Under the pieces are notes generated by a model. The model ran no database searches. It saw only the letters and a program-made list of their open reading frames with translations, and was not told the DNA's origin. From the NCBI GenBank assembly GCA_019689555.1, contig JADGHE010000011.1, positions 1 to 64,000 of the forward strand: a stretch of DNA of 64,000 nucleotides, read 5' to 3'. The DNA comes from Variibacter sp. GTDB taxonomy: Bacteria > Pseudomonadota > Alphaproteobacteria > Rhizobiales > Xanthobacteraceae. This document shows, one piece after another, positions 54,704 to 63,751 of this stretch (position 1 is its first letter; every line of letters starts with the position of its first letter). Made by a program: the position numbers and the translations under genes.

Positions 54704-55203
54704 TGGCCCGCGCGCGCCCCACGCTCGGGCTGCGGCCGTTCCTGCCGGCGGACGCGCCGCTGCTCGCGGAAATCTTCCGCGCCAGCATCGAGGCCTTGAC
54801 CGGCGACGACTACAGCCCGGAGCAGCAGGACGCCTGGATGTCCACCGCCGATGACGAGGAGGCGTTCGCCGCGAACCTCGCCGGCTGGCTGACGCTCGTG
54901 GGCACGCTCGACGGCTCGCCGGTCGGATTCATCGCCCTGAAAGGCGCGGACAAGATCGAGATGCTCTACGTCCACCCCGCCGCCGTCGGCCAGGGCGTCG
55001 GCGCCATGCTGTGCCATGCCATCGAGACGATCGCGGCCGCGCGCGGGGCGCGAAAGCTCACGACGGACGCAAGCGACACCGCCCTGTCCTTCTTCGAGCG
55101 GCGCGGATACGTGCCGCAGCGCCGCAACACCGTGATCTGCGACGGCGAGTGGCTCGGCAGCACGACCATGGAGAAGACGCTCGCCGCAAGAGACAGCGCA
55201 TGA
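54703..55203 (+). CDS. GNAT-family N-acetyltransferase
   Basis: Protein of 166 residues with the GNAT fold: the beta4-alpha3 pyrophosphate-binding segment reads IEMLYVHPAAVGQGVGAMLCHAI (R/Q-x-x-G-x-G/A type), followed by LTTDASDTALSFFERRGYVPQ. It transfers acetyl from acetyl-CoA to an amine; the target is unknown. Its start overlaps the cysS stop (TGATG) and it precedes a micro-ORF and cimA, so it lies in an operon with them. Confidence 0.88.
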   Translation: MARARPTLGLRPFLPADAPLLAEIFRASIEALTGDDYSPEQQDAWMSTADDEEAFAANLAGWLTLVGTLDGSPVGFIALKGADKIEMLYVHPAAVGQGVGAMLCHAIETIAAARGARKLTTDASDTALSFFERRGYVPQRRNTVICDGEWLGSTTMEKTLAARDSA

Positions 55204-55313
55204 CAGAGCCCGGCACGTTCTTTCCGCGCCCCCGCCCCTCCTGCGTCGCGCCGAAAACCGTCGTGCCGGCCGCCGCCGTCGTGCCCGCGATCGACGTGCT
55301 CGGAGTGATGTGA
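55200..55313 (+). CDS. Micro-ORF of 37 codons between GNAT and cimA
   Basis: ATG at 55200 overlaps the GNAT stop as ATGA, and the frame ends TGA at 55313, seven bases before cimA. The 37-residue product is Pro/Val/Ala-rich with one Cys and ends VPAIDVLGVM. It may be a true small protein or a translated leader that couples GNAT translation to cimA. No family recognised. Confidence 0.35.
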   Translation: MTEPGTFFPRPRPSCVAPKTVVPAAAVVPAIDVLGVM

Positions 55314-55320
55314 GGCTGGG

Positions 55321-56916
55321 ATGGCCCGTGATCGCCTTTACCTGTTCGACACCACCCTGCGCGACGGCGCACAGACGAACGGCGTCGATTTCACGCTGCA
55401 GGACAAGCGCGCCATCGCCGCGATGATCGGCGCGCTGGGCATCGACTACATCGAGGGCGGCTATCCCGGCGCGAACCCGACCGACACCGAGTTCTTCTCC
55501 GAGCCGCACGCCTTCGGCGCCACCTTCACGGCCTTCGGCATGACCCGGCGACCGGGCCGGTCGGTGTCCAACGATCCCGGCCTTGCGGCGCTGCTCGAGG
55601 CGAAGGCCGACGCCGTCTGCTTCGTCGCCAAGTCCTGGGACTATCATGTCCGCGTCGCGCTGGAGACGACGCTCGAGGAGAACCTCGCCTCGATCCGCGA
55701 CAGCGTGCGCGCGGCCGCCGAACGGGGCCGCGAAGTTCTCCTCGACTGCGAGCACTTCTTCGACGGCTACAAAGCCAACCGCGACTACGCGCTCGCCTGC
55801 GCGCTCACCGCCTATGAGGCCGGCGCGCGCTGGGTGGTGCTCTGCGACACCAACGGCGGCACGCTGCCGCACGAAGTGGAGGCGATCGTCGCCGACGTGG
55901 TGAAGCGCATTCCGGGCGAGCGCGTCGGCATCCACGCCCACAACGACACCGAGCAGGCCGTCGCCAACTCGCTCGCCGCCGTCCGCGCCGGCGCCCGCCA
56001 GATCCAGGGCACCCTCAACGGACTCGGCGAGCGGTGCGGCAACGCCAATCTCGTGTCCATCATTCCGACGCTCAAGCTCAAGCCGGAATTCGCCGAGCGC
56101 TTCGAGATCGGCGTGTCGGACGAGCAGCTCAAGCGGCTGACGCACGTCTCGCGCATGCTCGACGAGATGCTCAATCGCGCGCCGAACCGGCACGCGCCCT
56201 ATGTGGGCGAGAGCGCCTTCACCACGAAGGCCGGCATTCACGCCTCGGCGATCCTCAAGGAGCCGGAGACGTACGAGCACGTGCCGCCGGAAAAGGTCGG
56301 CAACCGTCGCCGCGTCCTGGTTTCCGACCAGGCCGGCCGCTCCAACGTCCTCGCCGAGATCGAACGCATCGGCCTGCGCGTCGACAAGGACGATCCGCGC
56401 ATCGCCCGCCTGCTGGAGGAGGTGAAGGAGCGCGAAGCCATGGGCTACGCCTACGAGGCCGCGGACGCCTCGTTCGAGCTGCTGGCGCGGCGCGCCTTCG
56501 GCGGCGTTCCGCGCTACTTCGACGTCACGCAGTTCGACGTGAATGTGGAGCACCGCGTCAACGCCAAGGGGGAGCGGGTCACCGTTTCGCTCGCCGTCGT
56601 CAAGGTTCAGGTCGGCGGCCAGAGCCTGATCTCGGCGGCCGAAGGCAACGGCCCGGTCAACGCGCTCGATCTCGCGCTGCGCAAGGATCTCGGCATCTAC
56701 CAGCGTTACATCGAGGGTCTCCAGCTCACCGATTATCGCGTGCGCATTCTCAACGGCGGCACCGAGGCGGTGACGCGCGTGCTGATCGAAAGCCAGGACG
56801 AGACCGGCGAGCGCTGGACGACCGTCGGCGTCTCGCCGAACATCATCGACGCTTCGTTCCAGGCGCTGATGGATTCGATCGTCTACAAGCTGGTGCGCGC
56901 CGGCGCGCCGGCGTAG
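55321..56916 (+). CDS. cimA: (R)-citramalate synthase CimA
   Basis: Protein of 531 residues, DRE-TIM family, that condenses pyruvate with acetyl-CoA to citramalate, the threonine-independent route to isoleucine. N-terminal catalytic barrel: DTTLRDGAQTNGVDF, IEGGYPGANPTDTEFF, and HAHNDTEQAVANSLAAV with the metal site. The C-terminal regulatory (LeuA dimer) domain about 395-525 includes LRKDLGIYQRYIEGLQLTDYRVRILNGG. Length and the GGYPGANP motif match CimA rather than LeuA. GAGG lies before the ATG. Confidence 0.95.
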   Translation: MARDRLYLFDTTLRDGAQTNGVDFTLQDKRAIAAMIGALGIDYIEGGYPGANPTDTEFFSEPHAFGATFTAFGMTRRPGRSVSNDPGLAALLEAKADAVCFVAKSWDYHVRVALETTLEENLASIRDSVRAAAERGREVLLDCEHFFDGYKANRDYALACALTAYEAGARWVVLCDTNGGTLPHEVEAIVADVVKRIPGERVGIHAHNDTEQAVANSLAAVRAGARQIQGTLNGLGERCGNANLVSIIPTLKLKPEFAERFEIGVSDEQLKRLTHVSRMLDEMLNRAPNRHAPYVGESAFTTKAGIHASAILKEPETYEHVPPEKVGNRRRVLVSDQAGRSNVLAEIERIGLRVDKDDPRIARLLEEVKEREAMGYAYEAADASFELLARRAFGGVPRYFDVTQFDVNVEHRVNAKGERVTVSLAVVKVQVGGQSLISAAEGNGPVNALDLALRKDLGIYQRYIEGLQLTDYRVRILNGGTEAVTRVLIESQDETGERWTTVGVSPNIIDASFQALMDSIVYKLVRAGAPA

Positions 56917-56962
56917 CGCGGCCCCCTGCGCCGGCGCGTCGGGAGCCGGGCGCCGCGACGGC

Positions 56963-57568
56963 TCACATGCGATCGGCGGGGGCCGACGTCATCCCCGTCT
57001 CGCCCTCAGAAAGCGTGCGCGCCGCATCGCAGAGCTTCGGCAGGATTTCGTCGACCGATTGCGCCACGATCAGGTTGACCGCGAGGCGCTGGCGGATGAA
57101 GCCCTGCTCCGTCATGTGGTCCAAGAGCACGCAGAGCGGGTCCCAGAAGCCCTCGACATTGGCGATCAGGATCGGCTTGCGGTGGCGGCCGAGCTGCGAC
57201 CAGGTCATCTGCTCGACCAGCTCTTCCAGCGTGCCGATGCCGCCCGGCAGCGCCACGAAGGCGTCCGCGCGCTCGAACATCGTGCGCTTGCGCTCGTGCA
57301 TGTCGCGCGTGATGATGAGCTCCTGCGCCTGCGTCAGCGCCTTCTCCCGGTCCGTGAGGAATTCGGGGATGATGCCCGTGACCCGGCCCCCGTGCTCGAG
57401 GACCGACTTGGCGATGGCCCCCATGAGGCCGAGCGAGCCGCCGCCGTAGACGAGGCCGACGCCGTTTTCGGCCAGAATGCGGCCGAAGCGCCGCGCAGCC
57501 TCGACAAAGGCCGGGTTGGCGCCCGGCCCCGAACCGCAATAGACACACACAGTCCGAATCGGTTGCAT
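56963..57568 (-). CDS. LOG family phosphoribohydrolase
   Basis: Protein of 201 residues of the LOG (LONELY GUY) family, which releases free base from nucleoside 5'-monophosphates such as cytokinin or purine nucleotides. The conserved signature PGGIGTLEELVEQMTW is intact, as are VYCGSGPG at the N terminus and MHERKRTMFERADAF in the middle. Length fits. It is divergent from the ATM1 exporter across 193 bp and convergent with cimA. Confidence 0.92.
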   Translation of the reverse strand: MQPIRTVCVYCGSGPGANPAFVEAARRFGRILAENGVGLVYGGGSLGLMGAIAKSVLEHGGRVTGIIPEFLTDREKALTQAQELIITRDMHERKRTMFERADAFVALPGGIGTLEELVEQMTWSQLGRHRKPILIANVEGFWDPLCVLLDHMTEQGFIRQRLAVNLIVAQSVDEILPKLCDAARTLSEGETGMTSAPADRM

Positions 57569-57761
57569 TCCTGCGATGTGGCATTGATCCGGCTGCGCCG
57601 CAAGCGTGAACCCGCCCCGGCGCGGGCCGGCGTCCCGGCTCCTCCCCGCAAGCCGCCCGCCGCACCTTGCGAAATCGCCACGACAGGCTACCTAGAGCCA
57701 TTGTAAAGTGCAGGATGATCGGTCCTTCGCGGGCCGCCTGCAGCGGGGCCCGTAGACCGCC

Positions 57762-59723
57762 ATGACTTATCAGCTAGCCGGCAGCCAGCCGCCGCGCAGC
57801 CCTGCCATAACCGGCAAACTCGTCTCGGCGCTCATTCGCTTGTGGCCGTACATCTGGCCCTCCGAGCGCGCCGACCTGAAGCTGCGGGTGCTCGGCGCCA
57901 TGGCGCTGCTCGTGCTCGCCAAGCTCGCGACCGTGGCGGTGCCGTTCACCTTCAAATGGGCGACCGATGCGCTGGCCGGCCAGCCGAGCGACCCGGCCGG
58001 CATGCCCTGGGAGACCTACGCGCTCGCCCTGCCGGTGCTGATGACCCTCGCCTACGGCGGTATGCGCGTGTTGATGGCGCTGCTGACGCAGGCGCGGGAC
58101 GGCGTCTTCGCCAAGGTCGCGATGCACGCGGTGCGCCGCCTCGCGCTGATGACGTTCGAGCACGTGCACAGACTGTCGCTGCGCTTTCACCTCGAGCGCA
58201 AGACCGGCGGGCTGACGCGCGTGCTCGAGCGCGGTCGGCTCGGCATCGAGACGATCGTGCGCATGGTGATCCTGCAGGTCGCCCCCACGATCGTCGAGCT
58301 CGCGCTCATCGTGGGCGTACTGCTCTACGTGTTCGACTGGCGCTATGTGGTGCTCATCCTCGTCACCGTCGCGCTGTACATGTGGTTCACCTATGCGGCG
58401 ACGGAGTGGCGCATCGGCATCCGCCGCGCGATGAACGAGAGCGATACCGACGCCAACACCAAGGCGATCGATTCGCTGCTCAATTACGAGACGGTGAAGT
58501 ACTTCGGGGCCGAGGAGCGCGAAGCGCGCCGCTACGACCGCTCGATGGAGCGCTACGAGCGGGCGAGCGTGAAGTCCTACACCTCGCTCGCGATTTTGAA
58601 CGCCGGGCAGGCCGTGATCTTCACCGCCGGCCTGACCGCGGCGATGGTGATGGTCGTCTACGGCATTCGCGCCGGCACGCAGACGGTCGGCGACTTCGTC
58701 ATGATCAACGCCATGATGATTCAGCTCTATCAGCCGCTGAACCTCATGGGCATGCTCTACCGCGAGATCAAGCAGGCGGTGATCGACATCGAGGCGATGT
58801 TCGGCATCCTGGCGCGCGAGCCGGACATCACCGACAGGCCGGGCGCGCGGCCGCTGCGGGTCACGGCCGGGACCGTGCGGTTCGAGAACGTGCGCTTCGC
58901 CTATGAGCCCGAGCGCCCGATCCTGAAGGGCGTCAGCTTCGAGGTTCCGGCCGGCAAGACCATCGCCATCGTCGGTCCCTCGGGCGCCGGCAAGTCGACG
59001 ATCTCCCGCCTGCTCTTCCGTTTCTACGAGGTGACCGGCGGGCGCATCCTCATCGACGGGCAGGACATCCGCGACGTGACGCAGGCCTCCCTGCGCGCCG
59101 CGATCGGCATCGTTCCCCAGGACACCGTGCTCTTCAACGACACGATCCGCTACAACATCCGCTACGGCCGCTGGGAGGCGAGCGACGCGGAGGTCGAGGA
59201 GGCGGCGCGCCTTGCGCAGATCGACGGTTTCATCCGCGCCGCGCCCAAGGGATACGAAACCGAGGTCGGCGAGCGCGGCCTGAAGCTCTCGGGCGGCGAG
59301 AAGCAGCGCGTGGCCATCGCCCGGACCATCCTCAAGGGGCCGCCCATCCTGGTGCTCGACGAGGCGACCTCGGCGCTCGACAGCTACACGGAAAAGGAAA
59401 TCCAGAACGCGCTCGAGCGCGTGTCGCGCAACCGCACGACGCTGGTCATCGCCCACCGGCTCTCGACCGTCGTCGCCGCCGACGAGATCATCGTGCTCGA
59501 TGCCGGAGAAATCGTGGAGCGCGGCACGCACCAGGAACTCCTCGCCCGGGGCGGTGTCTATGCCGGCATGTGGAACCGTCAACGCGAGGCCGACGAAGCG
59601 CGCGAGAAGCTCGCGCGCGCCGAACAGGATCAGTCCGCTCCCAACCGCGAACCGCCGTCGCCTGCCCAGGCTCCCGGCGAACCCGCCTTGGCCGAGACGC
59701 CGGAGGCGACCGCGGCGGAGTGA
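57762..59723 (+). CDS. ATM1-type ABC exporter
   Basis: Protein of 653 residues with six membrane helices (about 45-350) and a C-terminal ATPase: Walker A GPSGAGKST, signature LSGGEKQR, Walker B ILVLDEAT, H-loop AHRLS. The segment MNESDTDANTKAIDSLLNYETVKYFGAEEREARRYD and QPLNLMGMLYREIKQA identify the ATM1/HMT1 group, which exports glutathione-bound or persulfide compounds and metals. Bacterial members protect against heavy metals. The last ~50 residues are a polar Ala/Glu/Pro-rich tail. psd follows in the same direction. Confidence 0.93.
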   Translation: MTYQLAGSQPPRSPAITGKLVSALIRLWPYIWPSERADLKLRVLGAMALLVLAKLATVAVPFTFKWATDALAGQPSDPAGMPWETYALALPVLMTLAYGGMRVLMALLTQARDGVFAKVAMHAVRRLALMTFEHVHRLSLRFHLERKTGGLTRVLERGRLGIETIVRMVILQVAPTIVELALIVGVLLYVFDWRYVVLILVTVALYMWFTYAATEWRIGIRRAMNESDTDANTKAIDSLLNYETVKYFGAEEREARRYDRSMERYERASVKSYTSLAILNAGQAVIFTAGLTAAMVMVVYGIRAGTQTVGDFVMINAMMIQLYQPLNLMGMLYREIKQAVIDIEAMFGILAREPDITDRPGARPLRVTAGTVRFENVRFAYEPERPILKGVSFEVPAGKTIAIVGPSGAGKSTISRLLFRFYEVTGGRILIDGQDIRDVTQASLRAAIGIVPQDTVLFNDTIRYNIRYGRWEASDAEVEEAARLAQIDGFIRAAPKGYETEVGERGLKLSGGEKQRVAIARTILKGPPILVLDEATSALDSYTEKEIQNALERVSRNRTTLVIAHRLSTVVAADEIIVLDAGEIVERGTHQELLARGGVYAGMWNRQREADEAREKLARAEQDQSAPNREPPSPAQAPGEPALAETPEATAAE

Positions 59724-59807
59724 TCGGACGAGAACGCCTCTTGCGCCGGCCGTGGCCCGCCACTACGCACGGGCGGCCGCCTCGGTCGCGCGGCGCAGGG
59801 ATTGTCC

Positions 59808-60506
59808 ATGTCGGTGCTGGCCTCGATTCGCTCCCAGTTGGTTCCCGTCCACCGCGAGGGCTACGTCTTCATCGCCGCCTTCGCCGCCGCCGCCGTGCTC
59901 CTGTTCTTCGTGTGGCAGCCGCTCGGCTGGATCGGCGCGATCCTCGCCGCATGGTGCGCCTACTTCTTTCGGGATCCTCCGCGCGTGACGCCGATCCGCG
60001 AGGGCCTCGTGGTCGCGCCGGCAGACGGCAAGATCCTACGCGTGACGAATGTCGTCCCGCCGCTCGAGCTGGGGCTCGGCGAGGCGCCGGCCCTGCGCAT
60101 CTCGATCTTCATGAGCGTGTTCGACTGCCACGTGAATAGGAGCCCCGTGGCGGGGCGCATCAAGCGCATCGTCTATCGGGCGGGCAAGTTCCTCAACGCC
60201 GACCTTGACAAGGCGAGCGAGGACAACGAGCGCAACATGTTCGTGATCGAGAGCGGCGGGGTGGAGGTCGGCGTGGTCCAGATCGCCGGGCTGGTGGCGC
60301 GGCGGATCGTCTGCTTCGTGCGCGAGGGAGGCGCGGTCCGCGCCGGCGACCGCATCGGACTCATCCGCTTCGGCTCGCGCGTCGACGTCTATCTGCCGGC
60401 GGGCACGGCGCTCCTGGTGGCCGAGGGACAGACAGCCGTCGCCGGAGAAACGCCGCTCGCCGATCTCGCGGCGCGCCCCGCGCCGACGACATTCCGGATC
60501 GGCTGA
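59808..60506 (+). CDS. psd: Phosphatidylserine decarboxylase (short alphaproteobacterial form)
   Basis: Protein of 232 residues that makes phosphatidylethanolamine from phosphatidylserine. Two N-terminal membrane helices (about 18-52) precede [27 protein letters not shown] and the self-cleavage pair Gly189-Ser190 in IRFGSRVDV, which yields the pyruvoyl group. This ~230-residue form is the archaeal/rhizobial type. The ATG at 59808 is preferred over a TTG two codons upstream. pssA, the preceding enzyme of the pathway, lies about 630 bp downstream. Confidence 0.95.
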   Translation: MSVLASIRSQLVPVHREGYVFIAAFAAAAVLLFFVWQPLGWIGAILAAWCAYFFRDPPRVTPIREGLVVAPADGKILRVTNVVPPLELGLGEAPALRISIFMSVFDCHVNRSPVAGRIKRIVYRAGKFLNADLDKASEDNERNMFVIESGGVEVGVVQIAGLVARRIVCFVREGGAVRAGDRIGLIRFGSRVDVYLPAGTALLVAEGQTAVAGETPLADLAARPAPTTFRIG

Positions 60507-60619
60507 GCGGGAATGGTTAGCGCGGATTAAGCATCTTCCCGCGCCGGGGTTAGGGAGCTTGAGCGAACTCCGGTGGTATCGGTGCGCCCACGCCAAACGT
60601 CCCCTTTTGGAGCGCCCCG

Positions 60620-60979
60620 GTGCAGAAGGTTGCGGCAGACATCGCCAACAGGTTCATCGAATTCGCCGAGACGGCGATCGCCCTCGCGGACGCGGATCGC
60701 GAGGAGGACCTGGCCGCATTGATCGCCTCCCGCGCCGCCATCGACAGCGACGTGGTCCTGAAGGCGCTGACGGCGGAACGCCCGGAGGTGACCGCGGCCG
60801 TCTGCCGCTTCGCCGGCCTGCCGCTGAACAGCTATTCCGCCGTCCTGCGCATGCGCGCCCGCAAGCGCCGCTTGAAACCGGAGCCGTCCTCCCTTCTCGC
60901 CGCCTACCGTCAAAGCACGAAGGCGAGCGCGGCCGAGCTGCGGCAGCTCCTTAAGGAGGCGGGCTGCTGCGACCGCTGA
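60620..60979 (+). CDS. Small DUF2336-like helical protein
   Basis: Protein of 119 residues from a GTG at 60620 (GGAG eight bases upstream). It is all-helical and Ala-rich with Leu-rich repeats, similar to the C-terminal part of DUF2336 proteins (FIEFAETAIALADADREEDLAALIASRAAI, VCRFAGLPLNSYSAVLRMRARK). Function unknown. It lies between psd and pssA, which are usually neighbours. About 90 bases upstream, TTAG/TTAA with a six-base spacer is a weak CtrA-like site. Confidence 0.6.
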   Translation: MQKVAADIANRFIEFAETAIALADADREEDLAALIASRAAIDSDVVLKALTAERPEVTAAVCRFAGLPLNSYSAVLRMRARKRRLKPEPSSLLAAYRQSTKASAAELRQLLKEAGCCDR

Positions 60980-61023
60980 GGCCGCCCGCAACCGGTCGCG
61001 GCCTGAGACGCCCGGCCCTTGCG

Positions 61024-61118
61024 GGCGAACACGCCCGCCGACGGCGGACGCGCCCACGCGCGGCGAACACCTCCGTCCGCGGCGAAAGCGCCGACCCGTG
61101 GCGAAGGCGCGGCTTGCC
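61024..61118. repeat. Five-unit tandem repeat, exact 19-bp period
   Basis: Units begin at 61024, 61043, 61062, 61081 and 61100, each 19 bp, opening GGCGAAC, GGCGGAC, GGCGAAC, GGCGAAA and GGCGAAG. The period is not a multiple of three, so the array is non-coding. It lies between the DUF2336-like gene and pssA and includes a possible upstream GTG for pssA at 61098. Confidence 0.7.
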
Positions 61119-61133
61119 GGCTATATTCGGCGC

Positions 61134-62036
61134 ATGATCTCCCGTCTCGATCCGGCTCGGCTCGAAGCCCGGCGGGCGCGCTTCCGCGCGATCCCGATCC
61201 GCACGCTGGTGCCGAACGTCATCACCCTGCTCGCGCTTTGCGCGGGGCTCACCGCCATCCGCATGGCCGCCGAGGGCAAGCTGGAGCTCGCGCTCGCGGC
61301 CATCGTCTTCGCGGCGGCGCTGGACGGGATCGACGGGCGCATCGCCCGCATGATCAAGGGCACCTCGCGGTTCGGCGCCGAGCTCGACAGCCTCGCGGAC
61401 TTCGTCAATTTCGGCGTGGCGCCGGGGCTCGTGCTCTACTTCTGGGGCCTGCAGAACCTCAAATCCGTGGGCTGGATCGCCGCCATGGTCTTTGCGATCT
61501 GCGCCGGGCTGCGGCTGGCGCGGTTCAATGTGGCGATCGACGAGCCGAACAAACCCGCTTTTGCCGCGAACTTTTTCGTCGGCGTTCCGGCGCCCGCGGG
61601 AGCCATCACGGTCCTGTTGCCGGTCTACGTGTCCTTCCTCGGCGTGCCGAAGCAGCCGCTGCTCGTCAGCGCGGCCTTCCTCTACACCCTCGCCGTCGCT
61701 TTCCTGATGGTCTCGCGGCTGCCGGTCTATTCGGGCAAGAAGCTCGGGAACCGGGTGCCGCCCGAGCTGGTGCTGCCGGTCGTGATTCTCGTCGTGCTCT
61801 TCGTCGCGCTGCTCATCAGCTATCCCTGGGAGGTGCTGACGATCGGCACGCTGCTCTATCTCGGCAGCCTTCCCTTCGGCGTTTTGTCGTACCGCCAGCT
61901 CGAACGCGCCGCGGCCGAGGCGCGCGCCGAACGCCATGAAGCGGCGCAGGCGCAGGCCGCACCGGGCCCCACGGAAGGGCTCGGCGGAGCGGGAGCGGTC
62001 CCGCCCGACGATCAGCGCCCGGCCCGCCTCAACTGA
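61134..62036 (+). CDS. pssA: CDP-diacylglycerol-serine phosphatidyltransferase PssA
   Basis: Protein of 300 residues from the ATG at 61134. It joins serine to CDP-diacylglycerol, giving phosphatidylserine for Psd. The CDP-alcohol phosphotransferase motif DGx2ARx8Gx3Dx3D is intact in DGIDGRIARMIKGTSRFGAEL and the DSLAD that follows. About eight membrane helices follow; the C-terminal ~40 residues are a polar Ala/Glu-rich tail. An upstream GTG at 61098 lies in a tandem repeat and is less likely to be the start. No clear SD is seen for either. Confidence 0.93.
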   Translation: MISRLDPARLEARRARFRAIPIRTLVPNVITLLALCAGLTAIRMAAEGKLELALAAIVFAAALDGIDGRIARMIKGTSRFGAELDSLADFVNFGVAPGLVLYFWGLQNLKSVGWIAAMVFAICAGLRLARFNVAIDEPNKPAFAANFFVGVPAPAGAITVLLPVYVSFLGVPKQPLLVSAAFLYTLAVAFLMVSRLPVYSGKKLGNRVPPELVLPVVILVVLFVALLISYPWEVLTIGTLLYLGSLPFGVLSYRQLERAAAEARAERHEAAQAQAAPGPTEGLGGAGAVPPDDQRPARLN

Positions 62037-62180
62037 TCGAACGTCAGGCCCTGCCTGCGGTCGATTGTTCGCCTTCCCTCTTTTTGCTATCGGCGATGAC
62101 CGGACGATCGCGTCCGCCATCGCTGCGACCACGACGGAAAGACGGGGGTCGGGCGGAAGCCGTCCTCAGGGAGGACTCCT

Positions 62181-63230
62181 ATGACTATCGCTCGTCGTCA
62201 CTTCCTTCAGGCGGCGGCTGCCGCCGTGGCCGCGCCCTCCGTCGCCCGCGTCGCCTGGGGCCAAACACCGCAGGTGACCCTGAAGCTGCACCATTTCCTG
62301 CCGCCGGTCTCGAACGCGCATGCAAAATTCCTGGTGCCCTGGGCGCAGAAGGTCGAACGCGACTCCGGCGGGCGGATCAAGATCAACATCTTCCCGTCCA
62401 TGCAGCTCGGCGGAACGCCGCCGCAGCTCTATGACCAGGCGCGCGACGGGGTTGCCGACATCATCTGGACGCTGCCCGGCAGCACGCCGGGGCGCTTCCC
62501 GGGGATCGAGGTGTTCGAGCTGCCGTTCGTGGGGGCGAAGAAGGCGACGCCGAACGCCCACGCCGTGCAGGCGCTGTACGAAACCCACCTCCGGGACGAG
62601 TTCAAGGAGGTGCATCCGATCTGCCTGTGGGCGCATGACGGCGGGCTCATCCACGCGAGCAAGCCGATCAAGGTCATGGAGGACCTGCGCGGGCTGAAGC
62701 TGCGCTCGCCGACCCGGCTCGCCGGCGAGGCCCTGAAGGCACTGGGCGCGATCGGCATTCCGATGCCGATTCCGCAGCTCCCGGAGTCGCTCGCGCAGCG
62801 CGTGCTCGACGGCTGCGTCATCCCTTGGGAGGTCGTGCCCGCCGTGAAGGTGCACGAACTCGTGAAGTACCACACCGACATTCCCGGGTCTCCCACCCTC
62901 TATACGGCCACCTTCGTGCTGGCGATGAACAAGGCGAAATACGAGTCGCTGCCGGCCGACCTGAAGAAGGTCATGGACGACAATTCCGGCCACGCGGTCG
63001 CCGCGCTCGCCGGCAGCATGTGGGACACCCAGGCCGCGGTGGTCGAGGAGATGGTCCGCAAGCGCGGCAATGTGATCACCCAGATCAGCGCGGAGGAGGC
63101 CGCACGCTGGCGCAAGGCGACCGAGCCGGTGATCGACGCCTGGATCAAGCAGGTCAAGGAGCGCGGGCTCGACGGCGGCAAGCTCATCGAGGCCGCCCGC
63201 GCGCTGGTCGCCCAATATGAAAAAGTCTGA
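62181..63230 (+). CDS. dctP: TRAP transporter substrate-binding protein DctP
   Basis: Protein of 349 residues with a twin-arginine-like signal (ARRHFLQAAAAAVAA) and the DctP fold: TLKLHHFLPPVSNAHAKFLVPWAQKVERD, the carboxylate-binding Arg segment GLKLRSPTRLAGEALKALGA, and an IPWEVVPAV hinge region. It binds an organic acid or amide in the periplasm for the TRAP permease encoded next. GGGAGGA precedes the ATG. The ligand cannot be read. It is the first gene of a dctP-dctQ-dctM operon. Confidence 0.94.
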   Translation: MTIARRHFLQAAAAAVAAPSVARVAWGQTPQVTLKLHHFLPPVSNAHAKFLVPWAQKVERDSGGRIKINIFPSMQLGGTPPQLYDQARDGVADIIWTLPGSTPGRFPGIEVFELPFVGAKKATPNAHAVQALYETHLRDEFKEVHPICLWAHDGGLIHASKPIKVMEDLRGLKLRSPTRLAGEALKALGAIGIPMPIPQLPESLAQRVLDGCVIPWEVVPAVKVHELVKYHTDIPGSPTLYTATFVLAMNKAKYESLPADLKKVMDDNSGHAVAALAGSMWDTQAAVVEEMVRKRGNVITQISAEEAARWRKATEPVIDAWIKQVKERGLDGGKLIEAARALVAQYEKV

Positions 63231-63238
63231 CCGGCGCG

Positions 63239-63751
63239 ATGGACGGCGGGCCTGACTCCGAGCCGCCGCCCGCCGCGCGCGGCCGGGCGCTCGAGACGCT
63301 GACGCGGCCGCTCGCCGTTGCCGGCGGCCTTCTTTCGCTCGCCGCGGCGGCGATGGTGGTGACGAGCGTGCTGCTGCGCTGGCTCACCGTCCATTCGGTG
63401 CCGGGCGACATCGAGCTCGTGCAGATCGCGACCGGGCTCTCGATTTTCGCTTTCCTGCCGCTCTGCCAGGCGCAGCGCGGCAATATCATGGTCGACACGT
63501 TCACGACCTGGCTGCCGGCGCGGGCGCAACGGGGGCTCGATGCGCTGTGGGACGTGGTCTACGCCTGCGCGGCGGCCGTGATCGCCTGGCGGCTCGCCGT
63601 CGGGGCGGCGGACACCATCCGCAGCCACACCGTCTCGATGATGCTCGGCCTGCCCATTGGCTGGGTCATCGCGGCCTGCGCCGTCATGGCGGCGCTGCTC
63701 ATGGTCGTCGCGCTCGCGACCGCGTGGCGCCTCGTGCGGGGCCGTCGATGA
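63239..63751 (+). CDS. dctQ: TRAP transporter small permease DctQ
   Basis: Protein of 170 residues with four membrane helices (about 30-50, 65-82, 105-123, 140-160), the DctQ layout. The LRWLTVHSVPGDIELVQIATGLSIFAFLPLCQAQRGNI segment matches the family. It pairs with DctM to form the Na+-driven uptake channel. It starts eight bases after dctP and its stop overlaps the dctM start (ATGA at 63748-63751). Confidence 0.93.
   Translation: MDGGPDSEPPPAARGRALETLTRPLAVAGGLLSLAAAAMVVTSVLLRWLTVHSVPGDIELVQIATGLSIFAFLPLCQAQRGNIMVDTFTTWLPARAQRGLDALWDVVYACAAAVIAWRLAVGAADTIRSHTVSMMLGLPIGWVIAACAVMAALLMVVALATAWRLVRGRR

Noticed and set aside
60515-60535. Second CtrA-like site (TTAG/TTAA) upstream of the DUF2336-like gene
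   Set aside because: Spacer is six rather than seven bases and one half-site is imperfect, so I mention it only as weak.
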